Shown in pieces: positions 1 through 10,246 of a stretch of DNA of 64,000 nucleotides; position 1 is the first letter of the stretch, and each line of letters begins with the position of its first letter. The notes beneath the pieces are model-generated. The model saw nothing but the letters and a program-made list of their open reading frames with translations, searched no databases and was not told the DNA's origin. The stretch covers positions 1-64,000 of the forward strand of contig NZ_JQEC01000016.1 in the NCBI RefSeq assembly GCF_000764185.1, given 5' to 3'. This DNA comes from Colwellia psychrerythraea (GTDB taxonomy: Bacteria; Pseudomonadota; Gammaproteobacteria; Enterobacterales; Alteromonadaceae). The position numbers and the translations under genes are program-made.

Positions 1-3000
1 TCCCATCACAAAAATATCTAAATTGGCATCACTACCAATTAACGATTGAATATTGCTGAAAGCATCAACATAGGAAGTGCCAAAACCAGCACCTGCATTG
101 TCTTGATATAAAATACCGCTATTACTGCCTGAAATATCCCATTCGTTATCGGTATCTCGACCAGTCAGTGAGTTATTACCATCACTGCCGCCATCGATAC
201 TGTCGATGCTACTGCCACTGTCTATAACAAAGTTATCTAGGTTGGCATTACTACCAATAAGGGTTTGAATATCAGTAAAGCTATCTATATAAGAGGTGCC
301 AAAACCTGCTCCAGCGTTGTCTTGGTATAAAACACCGCTATTATCCCCTGTGATATGCCATTCATTATCTGCATCACGTGCCGTTAGTGAGTTATTGCCT
401 GTACCACCAGTGACTGTACCGACACTCGCGGTTGCACTGGTAAAACTAAAGTTATCATTAACACTGCTGCCGGTAAGGGTTTGTATTTTATTAAAGCGAA
501 TAGTGTTCAACGTACCTGTATCAAGGCCATCAACAACCCATGTATTAGTGATAGTAGTATTTGTACGTTTTAAGGTGTTAGTGCCACTGCCGCCATCAAT
601 GATGCCACCAGTAAGAATGCTGCCAGACTCGGTAATATTAAATACATCGGTATTTACGCCACCAGTGAAATTTTCAATGCCGGTAAAAACAAGGTTTAGC
701 GCGCTACTGTCACTGTTATCGCGCCAAGAGCCATTGCCAGCGCCATCAATAAACCACTCTAAACCGTCGAAAGTACTGGTACTTATGAGGGTTTGGCTAT
801 TGTTACCCGTAATATTTACTTGGGTGGTGAAGGCGCTATTGCGACCTATTGTGGCAATGCCATCGCTGCCGCTGAGGTTTATATTTACGATACCTTCAAT
901 AACACCTACTAGCGATTCTTCGTTAACTGCACCAACACTGGCATTAATGTCATTATTTAGTGTTGCTGAATTAGCCGTAATTGAAACATCACCACCATTA
1001 CCGCCAACGCCTTGTACACTAGGGTATCCTCCTGCAGAGTCTGAACCATCTCGGAAATACCGACCAACCCCAACACCACCTACAGCACTATAGTTACCAT
1101 TTATTAAAGCGCTATCAGCGACTAATATTATACTACCAGCATTACCACCATTGGCTTGGTTTATGTCCCAGCCACTATCAGAGTACTCATTATCTCCAGC
1201 TGCCGCACCACCATCAGTACTTATTGCCTGGGTGTCTACAGTACCACTATTAGCAGTTAGAGCTACAGCCCCACCTTCTCCGCCATTTTGACCTAATTCG
1301 TACCACACATCTCTATAATCACCAGTAGTGCCAATAGCAGATGCATTTTGATTTACGGTAATATTACTATTGTTACTGAGTAAGGTAATATCCCCTCCAG
1401 CACGCCCAACAACACCAGTGTTTGAACCACCACCTCTATTAGTTGTACCGCCATCTGCCGTTAAGGTATCAACATTCAATGCACCTGTGGTGCTAATATT
1501 AATAGCGCCACCATCAAGGTTTTCACCACCCGTAGTGGTAATTGAAGAATTAACAGTACTCACACTGGCGCTAGCAGCGCTTATAAAACTACCGCCTTGC
1601 GTTGTGATAGCCGTAGAATTTAAAGCAACAATACCTGAGGTGGAATTTAGGGTTACATTACCGCCTGCGGTATCAAAGGTGCTTGAACCAAAATCTATGC
1701 CGCCCGTAGCAATATCAGCGTCTAAAGCGTCAAAAACAACAATACTACCACCTTCAGTGCTTATGTTGCTGGCATTAAAATTAACACTGCCACTAGCAGT
1801 AACACCTACCGAGGTATCAAATATCTCAAGGTTTCCACCACCGGTATTAATGGTGCTGGTGCCAAAGTCTACACTTGCAGTGATATCCGTTATGGTAATT
1901 TTTCCTGAGCCACTATTAATAATACTGTTATCAAAATTAATAGAGTTGACGGCATCTAAAGTTATATAACCGCCATTAGTTAGCACATTAGCTGCTGCAG
2001 AAAAAATAATATTGTCACCCGATGCTTCTAAGTAGCCCCCCCTAGTATCAATATTTGCATTGATATTAACATCACCACCACTTACACCGTTGGAGTTAGC
2101 TTCAAAAACCAAGCTGATACTTTCAACGTCAAGGACCGAGTCATGAATAACACCATTAATATTAATATCGTGATGAGCAGATAAGGTAAGAGTGACATCA
2201 CCACCTTCAGGCTTATTTTCTATGTCTATAGAGGTGGCAAGTGTTATATTGCCGCCATCTGGCTCTGCTAGGCCACCGGCATCAGATGTTTCAACTTTAA
2301 CATGTGCCCCGTTAGTAAAAACTGCATACAAGGAATCGATATCTAGCGTAGAGTCAGCACCAGCATTAGTAAAAAGATCGGTAACGGGTGCTGTAGGGGT
2401 TTGTGAGTCATCAATGGCTGAATCATTAGGTACATCATCTATGGTAATATTAAAAGGGTCTATTAACCAAGTACCTGAATTACCTTGATTTGCAGAAACA
2501 TTAACATTAAGACTTAAATCAACTACCTCAGCAGAGGTTTCAACAAATCCACCGTTACCATTAAGTAAACCGCCTGTAGCTGATATATTGCCATATACTT
2601 TAGCGGAGTCATTACTCCAGATAATAACTTTTCCGCCGTCACCTTCATTTATAGCGTCAGCGTTAATATGGGTATTACCAGCAATATAACTAGCACTGGC
2701 ATTTCTAATTAATTCATTTTCACCGCGATAATCACCGCCTATTAGTATTTCACCGCCACCAATGTCACCAGAAGCATCCATAGCTGAATCATTTAATAGC
2801 GCAACTTTATCGCCTAATGCCTTGATAGTTCCGCCTGTAGCTATGCTGCTACGCGCTGAGGTCAAGCTTTGTTCAGTAAATAGTAATGTATCCTGCGCAT
2901 GAATTTCTATTTCACCGGCATTAAAAGAATTCGAGTTAGCAAGGATCTCTCCACTGGAAGTGATATTTTCACCTAACACCACTATTTGGCCAGCATTACT

Positions 3001-4062
3001 AAGAGTCGAATCTAATTCAACTGAAGAAACATCTATTTTACCGCTGTTAACAACATCAGCACCGCCACCTAAGGTAAAGCTGCCATCTTCATGAACGACC
3101 ACACTAGTTGCTTGTTCTAGGCCAGAGTTAACCGCTTGTGAAAAAATATCTTGGCTAGTACTGGCGGTTAATAATACTCGTCCACCTTTAGCATTAATTT
3201 CACCGCTGTTAATTAACGCAGGATCGACGCCTAATTCATCTTGTAGAATTTCTTTACTGACTCTAACGCCCAGTACACCACCAGCATCAAAAGTTAATAC
3301 TGCTTGTTTACCAGCAGCTAAAGTAACTGAGCCTAAATTAGCTTCAATTAACCCTTCGTTAATGACCTGTTTGCCAATAAGTGCAACATTTCCACCAACT
3401 GCTGCGTTAATAATGCCACGATTAATGACTTTGCCATTAGCACTGGTACCATTTTCAAAGGTAAGATCATTAAAAATATAATCGCCATTCATAAAATCTG
3501 TTGGCGACATATCCAGACCAGAGGCAATAATACCGCCAACATTTAATACTGAGGTATCAGTAAAAACTAAACCATTAGGATTAATTAAAATAACCTGACC
3601 ATTAGATTGAATTTGACCAGCAATAGTAGAGCCGTTTACTCCCAAAATCCGGTTAAGTGATATGGCACTAGCATTGGGTTGCACATAACGCACAGTTTCA
3701 TTGGCAGCAATATTATAACTATCCCAATTAATGGCCATGTGTTGTGAGGATTGGTTAATAAGCGTAGTTGCGGCATCTATTTTAGAAATATCACCACTAC
3801 CACCAACAACAACACCACCTTTAGGGCCATTAGCAAAAGCAGGATTAATGAGTACGGGTAAAGCATAACTTGATAGTGCTAAACACACTGAAAAGGCAGT
3901 AGAAGAGAGTGCAAAGGCTTTGTTTTTGCTTTTACTTATTTTTGAGTTACTTATATGAGCAGTAAAGTTCGCATGAGACTTTTTAGTTTTTTTACTATTA
4001 ACCTTTTGCTTGTTAATACCACTAAACTCATTGTTGCTTTGACCATTAAAGCGACTGCTCAT
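1..4062 (-). CDS. Filamentous haemagglutinin-type adhesin (TpsA), 5' part, runs off window start
   Basis: Open reading frame on the minus strand from ATG at 4062 to the window edge (1354 codons, no stop), with AAGGA 8 nt before the ATG. The first 80 or so residues form a long, basic, extended signal sequence ending near NPAFANG, typical of two-partner-secretion exoproteins. The TPS/haemagglutination-activity domain follows: NWDSYNI, RILGVNGSTIAGQI and the hallmark LINPNGLVFT, then a Gly/Asn/Ser/Val-rich beta-helix of the type NSGEINAKGG. The TPS region closes with WLIDPFNITI at about residue 530. The cell-distal part carries degenerate beta-helical repeats. Such proteins are exported by Sec and secreted through a TpsB (FhaC-like) barrel, which is not in the window and may lie beyond position 1. 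The DUF5011 lipoprotein gene is 91 bp upstream on the same strand. C-terminus and function (adhesion or contact toxin) cannot be seen. Confidence 0.93.
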   Translation of the reverse strand, partial: MSSRFNGQSNNEFSGINKQKVNSKKTKKSHANFTAHISNSKISKSKNKAFALSSTAFSVCLALSSYALPVLINPAFANGPKGGVVVGGSGDISKIDAATTLINQSSQHMAINWDSYNIAANETVRYVQPNASAISLNRILGVNGSTIAGQIQSNGQVILINPNGLVFTDTSVLNVGGIIASGLDMSPTDFMNGDYIFNDLTFENGTSANGKVINRGIINAAVGGNVALIGKQVINEGLIEANLGSVTLAAGKQAVLTFDAGGVLGVRVSKEILQDELGVDPALINSGEINAKGGRVLLTASTSQDIFSQAVNSGLEQATSVVVHEDGSFTLGGGADVVNSGKIDVSSVELDSTLSNAGQIVVLGENITSSGEILANSNSFNAGEIEIHAQDTLLFTEQSLTSARSSIATGGTIKALGDKVALLNDSAMDASGDIGGGEILIGGDYRGENELIRNASASYIAGNTHINADAINEGDGGKVIIWSNDSAKVYGNISATGGLLNGNGGFVETSAEVVDLSLNVNVSANQGNSGTWLIDPFNITIDDVPNDSAIDDSQTPTAPVTDLFTNAGADSTLDIDSLYAVFTNGAHVKVETSDAGGLAEPDGGNITLATSIDIENKPEGGDVTLTLSAHHDININGVIHDSVLDVESISLVFEANSNGVSGGDVNINANIDTRGGYLEASGDNIIFSAAANVLTNGGYITLDAVNSINFDNSIINSGSGKITITDITASVDFGTSTINTGGGNLEIFDTSVGVTASGSVNFNASNISTEGGSIVVFDALDADIATGGIDFGSSTFDTAGGNVTLNSTSGIVALNSTAITTQGGSFISAASASVSTVNSSITTTGGENLDGGAINISTTGALNVDTLTADGGTTNRGGGSNTGVVGRAGGDITLLSNNSNITVNQNASAIGTTGDYRDVWYELGQNGGEGGAVALTANSGTVDTQAISTDGGAAAGDNEYSDSGWDINQANGGNAGSIILVADSALINGNYSAVGGVGVGRYFRDGSDSAGGYPSVQGVGGNGGDVSITANSATLNNDINASVGAVNEESLVGVIEGIVNINLSGSDGIATIGRNSAFTTQVNITGNNSQTLISTSTFDGLEWFIDGAGNGSWRDNSDSSALNLVFTGIENFTGGVNTDVFNITESGSILTGGIIDGGSGTNTLKRTNTTITNTWVVDGLDTGTLNTIRFNKIQTLTGSSVNDNFSFTSATASVGTVTGGTGNNSLTARDADNEWHITGDNSGVLYQDNAGAGFGTSYIDSFTDIQTLIGSNANLDNFVIDSGSSIDSIDGGSDGNNSLTGRDTDNEWDISGSNSGILYQDNAGAGFGTSYVDAFSNIQSLIGSDANLDIFVMG
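23..460 (-). repeat. Tandem 73-residue repeats inside the adhesin gene
   Basis: Two clear copies, beginning at about 23 and 242, repeat with a 219-bp (73-residue) period. Both encode NSLT-R-D-DNEW-I-G-NSG followed by LYQDNAGAGFGTSY and an IQ-LIGS-ANLD segment. A third, more diverged copy lies further toward 460-550. The array continues off the window, so copy number is unknown. Confidence 0.8.
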
Positions 4063-4153
4063 GCGAATATCCTTACTGCGTATGTTTTTTTATATTGCTC
4101 GCTGTAACGCAAGCTATTATTAACGGGTTGAAATTAGCTTATAAAAACTATTT

Positions 4154-6364
4154 TTATGGGGTAGCACCGCCATCGGTAATAAGCCAACCTTTACCTGTTA
4201 GAATGTCTCTCGCGTCTTGAGAGCTGGGAGAATATTGACTAGTTCCGACACCAAAAGTAACCCCACTTTGTACCTCTTGCTTACTCCAACTGTCGAGTAA
4301 CGCATCATAATATTCTGTGGAAATAGAAAGTCCAAAAAACAAACTTTTCATGTTGGTCACTAAGCCGATATTCCAACTACTGATGTCTTGATCAAATGAA
4401 ATCGCTTTATTAAACATACTTGACATAGTAGTTAATGAGCTAACATCCCATGACCCGATATTTTGATTAAAAGCTATAGCGTTATAAAACATAGTACGAG
4501 TATCAGTCACAGAGCCCATGTTCCATTGGCTAATGTCTTGATTAAATGAAGTCGCTTCCCTGAATATAGATTTCATCTCTAATACCGAACTGACATCCCA
4601 GCTATTAAGGGCTTGATTAAATGAGGTTGCACCTTCAAACATTGAGTTCATATCAGTGATTGAACTAACATCCCAAGCATTGATATCTTGATTGAAAGAA
4701 CTTGCTTCATAAAACATGTAAGACAAGTCGACAACAGATCTTAAATTTGGGGTGTCACTAGCGTTTATCACGAGGTTATCACAACCGACAAATGCTTGAC
4801 TTAATGATAATAAAAGACCATCTCCCCACTGCTCAACGCTAAGTAACTTATCATTATCAAAACTGTTACTAAAAAAGTAAAGTTGATGAAAATCGCCACT
4901 AATTGTTACTGTGTAGGTGCCTGCAATAGCATAAGTATGAGGAGGTGAATCGCCGGTTAAATTTTCACTCGTACTACCGTCTCCCCAATCAACTGTGTAG
5001 TTATAGTTGGCATGAGCAGGGTTAGTTGTAATAGTTATTTCGTTATCTGCACTAACACCATTGTTATCTGTTTTCCAAGTAGTAATAAATGGGGTAGGTG
5101 CTACCACATCAACGGTGCGGACTTGGCTACTTACGTTATTAGCTGTATCTGTTACGGTATAAGTTAACTCATATTGACCGATAGTGTCATAATCTACTGT
5201 GCCTGTTGGCGCACCGACCACAACGACACCATCAAGGTTATCAAGTGCTGTTGCACCTAACTCTTTATAAACACGCCCTTTACCTAAACTAATGGTATTA
5301 CCACCGGTCAGAGTGATAACAGGACCAGTAATATCAACAACGTTAACAACACGTTCAAGGGTAGCTTCATTGCCTGCGGCATCCGTTGCAATGTAAGTAA
5401 GACCATAGCTACCAATTTTGTTGATAAGCACAGTATCTGTAGTCGTGGCAGCAACATCGCCATCAACGGCATCAACGGCTGTTGCGCCTTGGTCATCATA
5501 AATAGCAGCATAGTTATGTTCAATTATCGCATCACCTGTAAGCGTGATTTCGGGTGCTGTTAAATCGGCAACATTGACCGTACGCACAACAGGCGTTGCG
5601 GCATTATTAGCAGCATCTGTTGCGGTGTAAGTAACGGTATAACTACCAATGACATTGGCTTTTACTTCACCTGTTGCGGTAATTGTAATTGCGTTAGCGT
5701 CGTCCACATTATCAGTAACCACTGCGCCTAAATCGATATAAGTGCCAAAGACATTATGAGTGAGTGGATTAGCACCACTAATAACCAATACTGGCGCAAT
5801 ATCATCAACCACATTAACTGTGCGCGTTGCCGTGCTACTATTTCCGGCAGCATCCGTTGCGGTGTAAGTGAGTGTGTAACTTTCTACTACCGCACTATCA
5901 ACGTTACCTGTGGTGACTACATCAACAGTGCCATCAGTCGCATCTTCTGCGGTAGCACCAGCGTCGCTATAATCAGTACCAGCACTGTGGCTTAAAGGAC
6001 TATCGCCTGCAATAGTAATAACCGGCGCAATGGTATCAACAACATTTACGGTACGCGTTATGCTGTTTTTATTACCTGCTTTATCACTAGCACTGTAAGT
6101 AAGTGTGTAACTGCTCACCACATCACTATCAACAGCACCTGTTATGGTAACGCTTACTGTACCATCGGTGGCATCATTGGCTGTAGCACCCTCATCAGCA
6201 TAATCAGTGCCTGCACTGTGAGTAAGAGAACTACCACCATTTAAGGTAATAACTGGCGCTGTGGTGTCTTCGACGGTAGGAGTTGGATCTGAAGAATCGC
6301 TACCACATGCGGTTAAGGTGCCAAGCGAAAGTAAAAACACTGGCGCTAAAGATGAAAACTTCAT
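4154..6364 (-). CDS. Surface lipoprotein with DUF5011, PKD and BspA-type (DUF285) repeats
   Basis: 736 residues. A lipoprotein signal peptide ends in the lipobox LTAC (Cys20). Five tandem bacterial Ig-like DUF5011 domains of about 77 residues follow (roughly 36-420), each with the pattern APVITL-G-----H-AG--Y-D-GATA-D and ending in TY-ATDAAGN---RTVNVVD. Next is a PKD-like domain (about 425-500, containing YTVDWGDGST). Last come five 25-residue BspA/DUF285 repeats (about 530-680) of the form MF--A-SFNQDI--WDVSS-T-M. This architecture is a surface-exposed adhesion or protein-binding lipoprotein. It sits just upstream of, and co-directional with, the TpsA adhesin, so a joint surface role is plausible but inferred. 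The near-identical repeats make copy-number variation likely. Confidence 0.88.
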   Translation of the reverse strand: MKFSSLAPVFLLSLGTLTACGSDSSDPTPTVEDTTAPVITLNGGSSLTHSAGTDYADEGATANDATDGTVSVTITGAVDSDVVSSYTLTYSASDKAGNKNSITRTVNVVDTIAPVITIAGDSPLSHSAGTDYSDAGATAEDATDGTVDVVTTGNVDSAVVESYTLTYTATDAAGNSSTATRTVNVVDDIAPVLVISGANPLTHNVFGTYIDLGAVVTDNVDDANAITITATGEVKANVIGSYTVTYTATDAANNAATPVVRTVNVADLTAPEITLTGDAIIEHNYAAIYDDQGATAVDAVDGDVAATTTDTVLINKIGSYGLTYIATDAAGNEATLERVVNVVDITGPVITLTGGNTISLGKGRVYKELGATALDNLDGVVVVGAPTGTVDYDTIGQYELTYTVTDTANNVSSQVRTVDVVAPTPFITTWKTDNNGVSADNEITITTNPAHANYNYTVDWGDGSTSENLTGDSPPHTYAIAGTYTVTISGDFHQLYFFSNSFDNDKLLSVEQWGDGLLLSLSQAFVGCDNLVINASDTPNLRSVVDLSYMFYEASSFNQDINAWDVSSITDMNSMFEGATSFNQALNSWDVSSVLEMKSIFREATSFNQDISQWNMGSVTDTRTMFYNAIAFNQNIGSWDVSSLTTMSSMFNKAISFDQDISSWNIGLVTNMKSLFFGLSISTEYYDALLDSWSKQEVQSGVTFGVGTSQYSPSSQDARDILTGKGWLITDGGATP

Positions 6365-7054
6365 AAAACTTCCCTGCGTATCTAAAGTAAAAGTAAAAAT
6401 AATAAGAATATGGATTAACGCTTACTTTAATTTATGAAAAGTAATACGTTTAAAAGACAATAACTACACGAGCATCCATGCGAATAAAGGTGCAGTTTCA
6501 AAGTTAACTATCAGAACAAGTAAGCTTGTTGCTGTAACGCTAACCAAAGTCTATTTCGTGCGCGAAATTAACATATTTTCAACTTAATTGACAACATAAT
6601 AACCATATTTGTTACTTTGTGTGTAGTTAAAAATTGTACAATTATTGTAACGACTGCAATTTATAAGAAACTCACCATTGGGCTACAAGGCACTATATAC
6701 GGAGCTTTATGAGGTTAACATCAATAGGTGAGGTATTAATTAATTAGCTTAGAGTACAAATTCAAAGGTGAATAAATACTAACTAATTTGCACTTTTACT
6801 TAACTTTAGACTTGAGCCTGACTTGCGATTATGACTTTTTCGGTCTATGAACAGAGATTTTGACGAGAAAAGGACGGAGTTATTGAATAACATGTTAAGG
6901 GAATGACAGTTTTTGGTTTGCCTATTGAAACAACATAACCCCACTATTTATTAACTTAATAATGTGAATAATTGTAATTTAAATAAAAAACGTGCAATCA
7001 CCTTTAAAGCCTAGTTATAATCACTAGCATCAAAACCATTGTATTCAACGGACT
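6365..7054. other. 690-bp divergent intergenic region
   Basis: This lies between the minus-strand lipoprotein gene and the plus-strand gene at 7055, so it should hold both promoters. A TATAAT at 7016-7021, 33 nt before the GTG at 7055, is a possible -10 box for the plus gene; its -35 match is poor. A 12-codon ORF preceded by CGGAG starts near 6710 but is too short to support. No other structure was recognised. Confidence 0.4.
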
Positions 7055-9205
7055 GTGCGCAATAAAATGTTAACCTCACAAGTGTTCAAAAGTAGAACTG
7101 GCCTGCATTACACGCTAAGGCTTACCAATAAAGGCATAAGCTCTCTTCCAAGTTCGATTAAAGCTGAATCTTTTAGCGATGAAAATATAGCTTTGCATTT
7201 TGTTCACAGCTTGCAAGTTCCACTGTTTTTTTGGGAGAACTTGGCACAAGAGAATTCATTTTTTAATTACCACAATTGGAACAAAGCTAATCCCTGGATT
7301 AGTATTGAAAGCTATATTGCTCAAGCGTTAATACAAGGTAGTGTGCAGGCTTTTAAGAGCGGTTCATTAACTGATATAAACCAGTCCATTGAGAAAAGAC
7401 GTTTCAAGCAAAGTGGCTTAACTTTTGAATTTTTACCTGCAAGTTGTTTGTTAACCGACGCCCCCAAAGAACAAAAACAATTTAGTAGCCTGGCTGATAC
7501 ACAAAACTTTTTAAATACTTTATACCCTGCTCGTGAACAATTAACTGATTTGGTTCATAGTCTAAATTTAAACGTTCCCGCTAGTAGTACGACTAATGCC
7601 AGTGCAATGAATGAAGCTTTAGGGCAAGCGTTAATTAAGGGCGAAATAGTAATCACCCAAGAAGCTGAGGCTAGAAAACCAGAAGCTCAAGATATTATTG
7701 AGGAAGTAGCTGAAGTAGTCAGTTCAAACACACAAGAACCTGCTCCAGCACAAACAACTGCAGAAGAAGAAGACGATGAAGAAAAGGTGTGTGAGCTAAC
7801 TAAATTAACAGTTGCCTGTGACCATGATGGAAGAAAGCAAATAGTCACCAGTGATTCAAGCATAGTTCCAAGTTTAAATGTTGTCGCTAGCGAAAAAGAC
7901 AAAGGTGGCTTTGAAAAGATCACTGCAAAAATTGAAGCCAACGCTCCATGTGATAATCACACATCGTCTAGTACATCTATTCAGCCATCACCGGCTAAAA
8001 CAACAAAAGGCTCACTTAGTAATGTATATGAGCTGGCTTGTGAGCCGGTCACCAATCCTCTTAATGTTTTATGGTTACCTTCGATAAAACCTAAAAGGTA
8101 TAAAATTTCCGCTAATGCTTGTGATCGTTTTTCAACGTCTGCCGTTGAAGTGAACGTATTTCCGAAGATCAAATGGAATGCAAGTGTTGGGTATTCTTTT
8201 GGGAATAAAGAGCTTAGCCGCTCAACATCTGAAAATAAAAATACAGGTCAAATAGACGTTGTTAATAAACACGAGAATAAGTCTGGAAAGTTCCACGGTA
8301 AAATGGAACTTTATTATGACGAAAAGAAAAAAGATTTTGCAGGTGACTATAAAAACAATATTGATAAAGTCCTAGCAAATATTGATGATGTTACTAATAA
8401 GGTAGATTCCTTATTAAAAAACTTAAGTAATGGTGAATATTACGATTCAGGTGTCAAATTAGAAATATTTTGGCCTAATTTGTCTATTAAATATGAAGCT
8501 GAACTGTTAGAGAATAAACAATCAACAGAAGTTATGAGTACATACTCCTTAAGTGTTGCTGCAGACCCTCTTATTGGAATAAAAGGAAGTATTGATCTTT
8601 TTCCTGCAATTCTTACGGCAACAAAAGGAACACCTGTTGGCGCAGTGGTTGCTGCGGCGGTAAAAGGTGTAGGTAATGAAAAAAGCTTTGCAAGCTTGAA
8701 AGCTGACATCCAGTTAGTATTAAGTCTCGACGCCAAAGCTTTTGTTAATTTTACCACTAAAGGAACTAACGGGAAAGATAGTAAAGACTGTAAATCAGAA
8801 CAAGCTATTGCAATGGATTTTCAATTTGAAACACTTATCGGGGCTAAAGGCCACTTCTGGGTTATTAAATTTGAAAAAAATTATCGAGCAGGAATTAAAA
8901 GTGGTTTTGTAGGAAAATCTGTAATAGAGCGAGATGATATTGGTTATTACTGGTATTGCCGTTTCTTATTTAATGGATTGGTTATAGTATTTACCAAATA
9001 TGAGAAGCTTGAGAAAAACGTTTCGATACTTGGACGTAAAAAGAGCAAGTATAGCAAAATCCCTGACCAGATAGAGGAATCAACAAGTAAAGAAATAGTA
9101 CTAATTCCTCCAAGTCCAGATGAAGAAGCACCACAAGATACAGATACAGCAGAAGGGTGTCCAGAAACTCAGTCAAATAACAGGCGCTATTTGATAAAGT
9201 TCTAG
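7055..9205 (+). CDS. Unrecognised 716-residue protein, possible polymorphic toxin/effector
   Basis: I do not recognise the family. The start is GTG at 7055 with CGGA shortly before it; an ATG lies 12 nt downstream at 7067. No signal peptide or obvious membrane helix is present at the N-terminus. Residues 1-190 look globular. A Glu/Pro/Thr-rich acidic linker follows (about 205-245). A cysteine-containing stretch (about 247-360) has CELTKLTVACDHDGRKQ, then APCDNH, YELAC and NACDRF. The rest is beta-rich, with an Ala/Gly/Val-rich hydrophobic segment around 530-560 (PVGAVVAAAVKG) that might touch a membrane, and a Pro/Glu/Asp-rich tail. The gene is followed at once by an exported protein and a multi-pass membrane protein, an arrangement common for effector/immunity sets. 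Toxin function is only an inference from layout. Confidence 0.6.
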   Translation: MRNKMLTSQVFKSRTGLHYTLRLTNKGISSLPSSIKAESFSDENIALHFVHSLQVPLFFWENLAQENSFFNYHNWNKANPWISIESYIAQALIQGSVQAFKSGSLTDINQSIEKRRFKQSGLTFEFLPASCLLTDAPKEQKQFSSLADTQNFLNTLYPAREQLTDLVHSLNLNVPASSTTNASAMNEALGQALIKGEIVITQEAEARKPEAQDIIEEVAEVVSSNTQEPAPAQTTAEEEDDEEKVCELTKLTVACDHDGRKQIVTSDSSIVPSLNVVASEKDKGGFEKITAKIEANAPCDNHTSSSTSIQPSPAKTTKGSLSNVYELACEPVTNPLNVLWLPSIKPKRYKISANACDRFSTSAVEVNVFPKIKWNASVGYSFGNKELSRSTSENKNTGQIDVVNKHENKSGKFHGKMELYYDEKKKDFAGDYKNNIDKVLANIDDVTNKVDSLLKNLSNGEYYDSGVKLEIFWPNLSIKYEAELLENKQSTEVMSTYSLSVAADPLIGIKGSIDLFPAILTATKGTPVGAVVAAAVKGVGNEKSFASLKADIQLVLSLDAKAFVNFTTKGTNGKDSKDCKSEQAIAMDFQFETLIGAKGHFWVIKFEKNYRAGIKSGFVGKSVIERDDIGYYWYCRFLFNGLVIVFTKYEKLEKNVSILGRKKSKYSKIPDQIEESTSKEIVLIPPSPDEEAPQDTDTAEGCPETQSNNRRYLIKF

Positions 9206-9235
9206 GCTTTGACCAAACAAGCAGGTATTACTACC

Positions 9236-10168
9236 ATGAACAAAATAACGATAAAAATAATATTATCGCTAACATTTATTATATTACTTATGAAAGGCTT
9301 AACCATGGCAAACACAAATAACGATAAACTATTTTATGGTGTAGATATTGATTTAAATGGAGTAGGGGTTGATGTTCGAGTTAATGACATTCCTGTTTAT
9401 TTCGATGATGAAAAAGGACAATTAACTGTAGAGGTCCCTGCTCCTGACTCTATTGTTGATGGAGAGAACATCCTGAGCATCAAAACGTTCCTACCATATG
9501 ATGGAGATAGCATCGTTGAAAATTATTCTGAAGGCGCTTATGTAACGGCTACCTTGTTTCAACAAGATTTATCTCTTAATAATGGAATTAAACTTAAGTT
9601 AGCAACAGCTACTGTTAAGCTTACTGAAGATCATGTAAGTTTCAATATTGAAAACATTACAACTAAACAACAAAAATCAGAGGAAATAGAACTTAATAAA
9701 GATAAAAGCCATCTTATCAAAGTAGCCACAACCATTAACTCACCTTTTCCTCAATGGGTATGGCAAGACGGGAAATCAATCGAAAATAATAGTCAAAACT
9801 TTGAATCCTTATTGAAAAAATATCAAACGATCCATGAAGCATTAGAGAACAAAGACTTAGAAAAACTCAAAGCGCTTTATAGTAAACGAGCGGCCGAGAC
9901 ATCTATTGCCTACAACTTACCTGACGAAGAGGCAGGGCATCTGAAACTAAGTGTTGGCGTAGATATGCATGATAAAGAGCTAGAACTTTATGATTTCCAA
10001 ACAGAAGGAATGCGTTTAGAGATCCTTGCCAATGGCAAACTGGCTAGAGTAATTGATTCTGATAAAGACCAACCTATTTTGTATTTCAACTCCTCTTCAC
10101 AGCTAATCCACCTATATAAGTTTATGTTTTATCTTAATAAGCAAAATGAATGGGTTATGGTGCGATAG
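9236..10168 (+). CDS. Exported beta-rich protein of unknown function
   Basis: 310 residues from ATG 9236, preferred over the in-frame TTG at 9209 because it begins directly with a signal-peptide-like segment (MNKITIKIILSLTFII) and has CAGG upstream. The signal is followed by MANTNND, so the mature protein is probably periplasmic. The sequence alternates short beta strands (residues 35-190) with one helical stretch near 195-230 (ESLLKKYQTIHEALENKDLEKL). The gene starts 30 bp after the 716-residue gene and precedes a membrane protein, suggesting co-transcription. It is a candidate periplasmic immunity or partner protein, but I recognise no domain. Confidence 0.6.
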   Translation: MNKITIKIILSLTFIILLMKGLTMANTNNDKLFYGVDIDLNGVGVDVRVNDIPVYFDDEKGQLTVEVPAPDSIVDGENILSIKTFLPYDGDSIVENYSEGAYVTATLFQQDLSLNNGIKLKLATATVKLTEDHVSFNIENITTKQQKSEEIELNKDKSHLIKVATTINSPFPQWVWQDGKSIENNSQNFESLLKKYQTIHEALENKDLEKLKALYSKRAAETSIAYNLPDEEAGHLKLSVGVDMHDKELELYDFQTEGMRLEILANGKLARVIDSDKDQPILYFNSSSQLIHLYKFMFYLNKQNEWVMVR

Positions 10169-10246
10169 ATATATCATCATTTAAATGAAAAACTTTTTAT
10201 CCTTTTAGGACACAGTCCTGACAGCTTTACCACAACAAGAATTACA

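Noticed and set aside
296-2488. Plus-strand open frames at 296-1093, 1370-1969 and 2192-2488
   Set aside because: They are Pro/Val/Leu-rich antisense shadows of the minus-strand haemagglutinin gene, with no motif or ribosome site.
4101-4112. GCTGTAACGC repeated upstream of several genes (near 4101, 6530 and 40432)
   Set aside because: Only ten bases, variable distance to genes and no dyad; chance cannot be excluded.
5308-5995. Short frames on both strands inside the DUF5011 lipoprotein gene
   Set aside because: Products are low-complexity shifts of the repeat DNA; the 736-residue frame explains the region.
4154-6364. TpsB (FhaC-like) transporter for the adjacent adhesin
   Set aside because: The protein is a lipoprotein of Ig-like, PKD and BspA repeats with no POTRA or barrel features.
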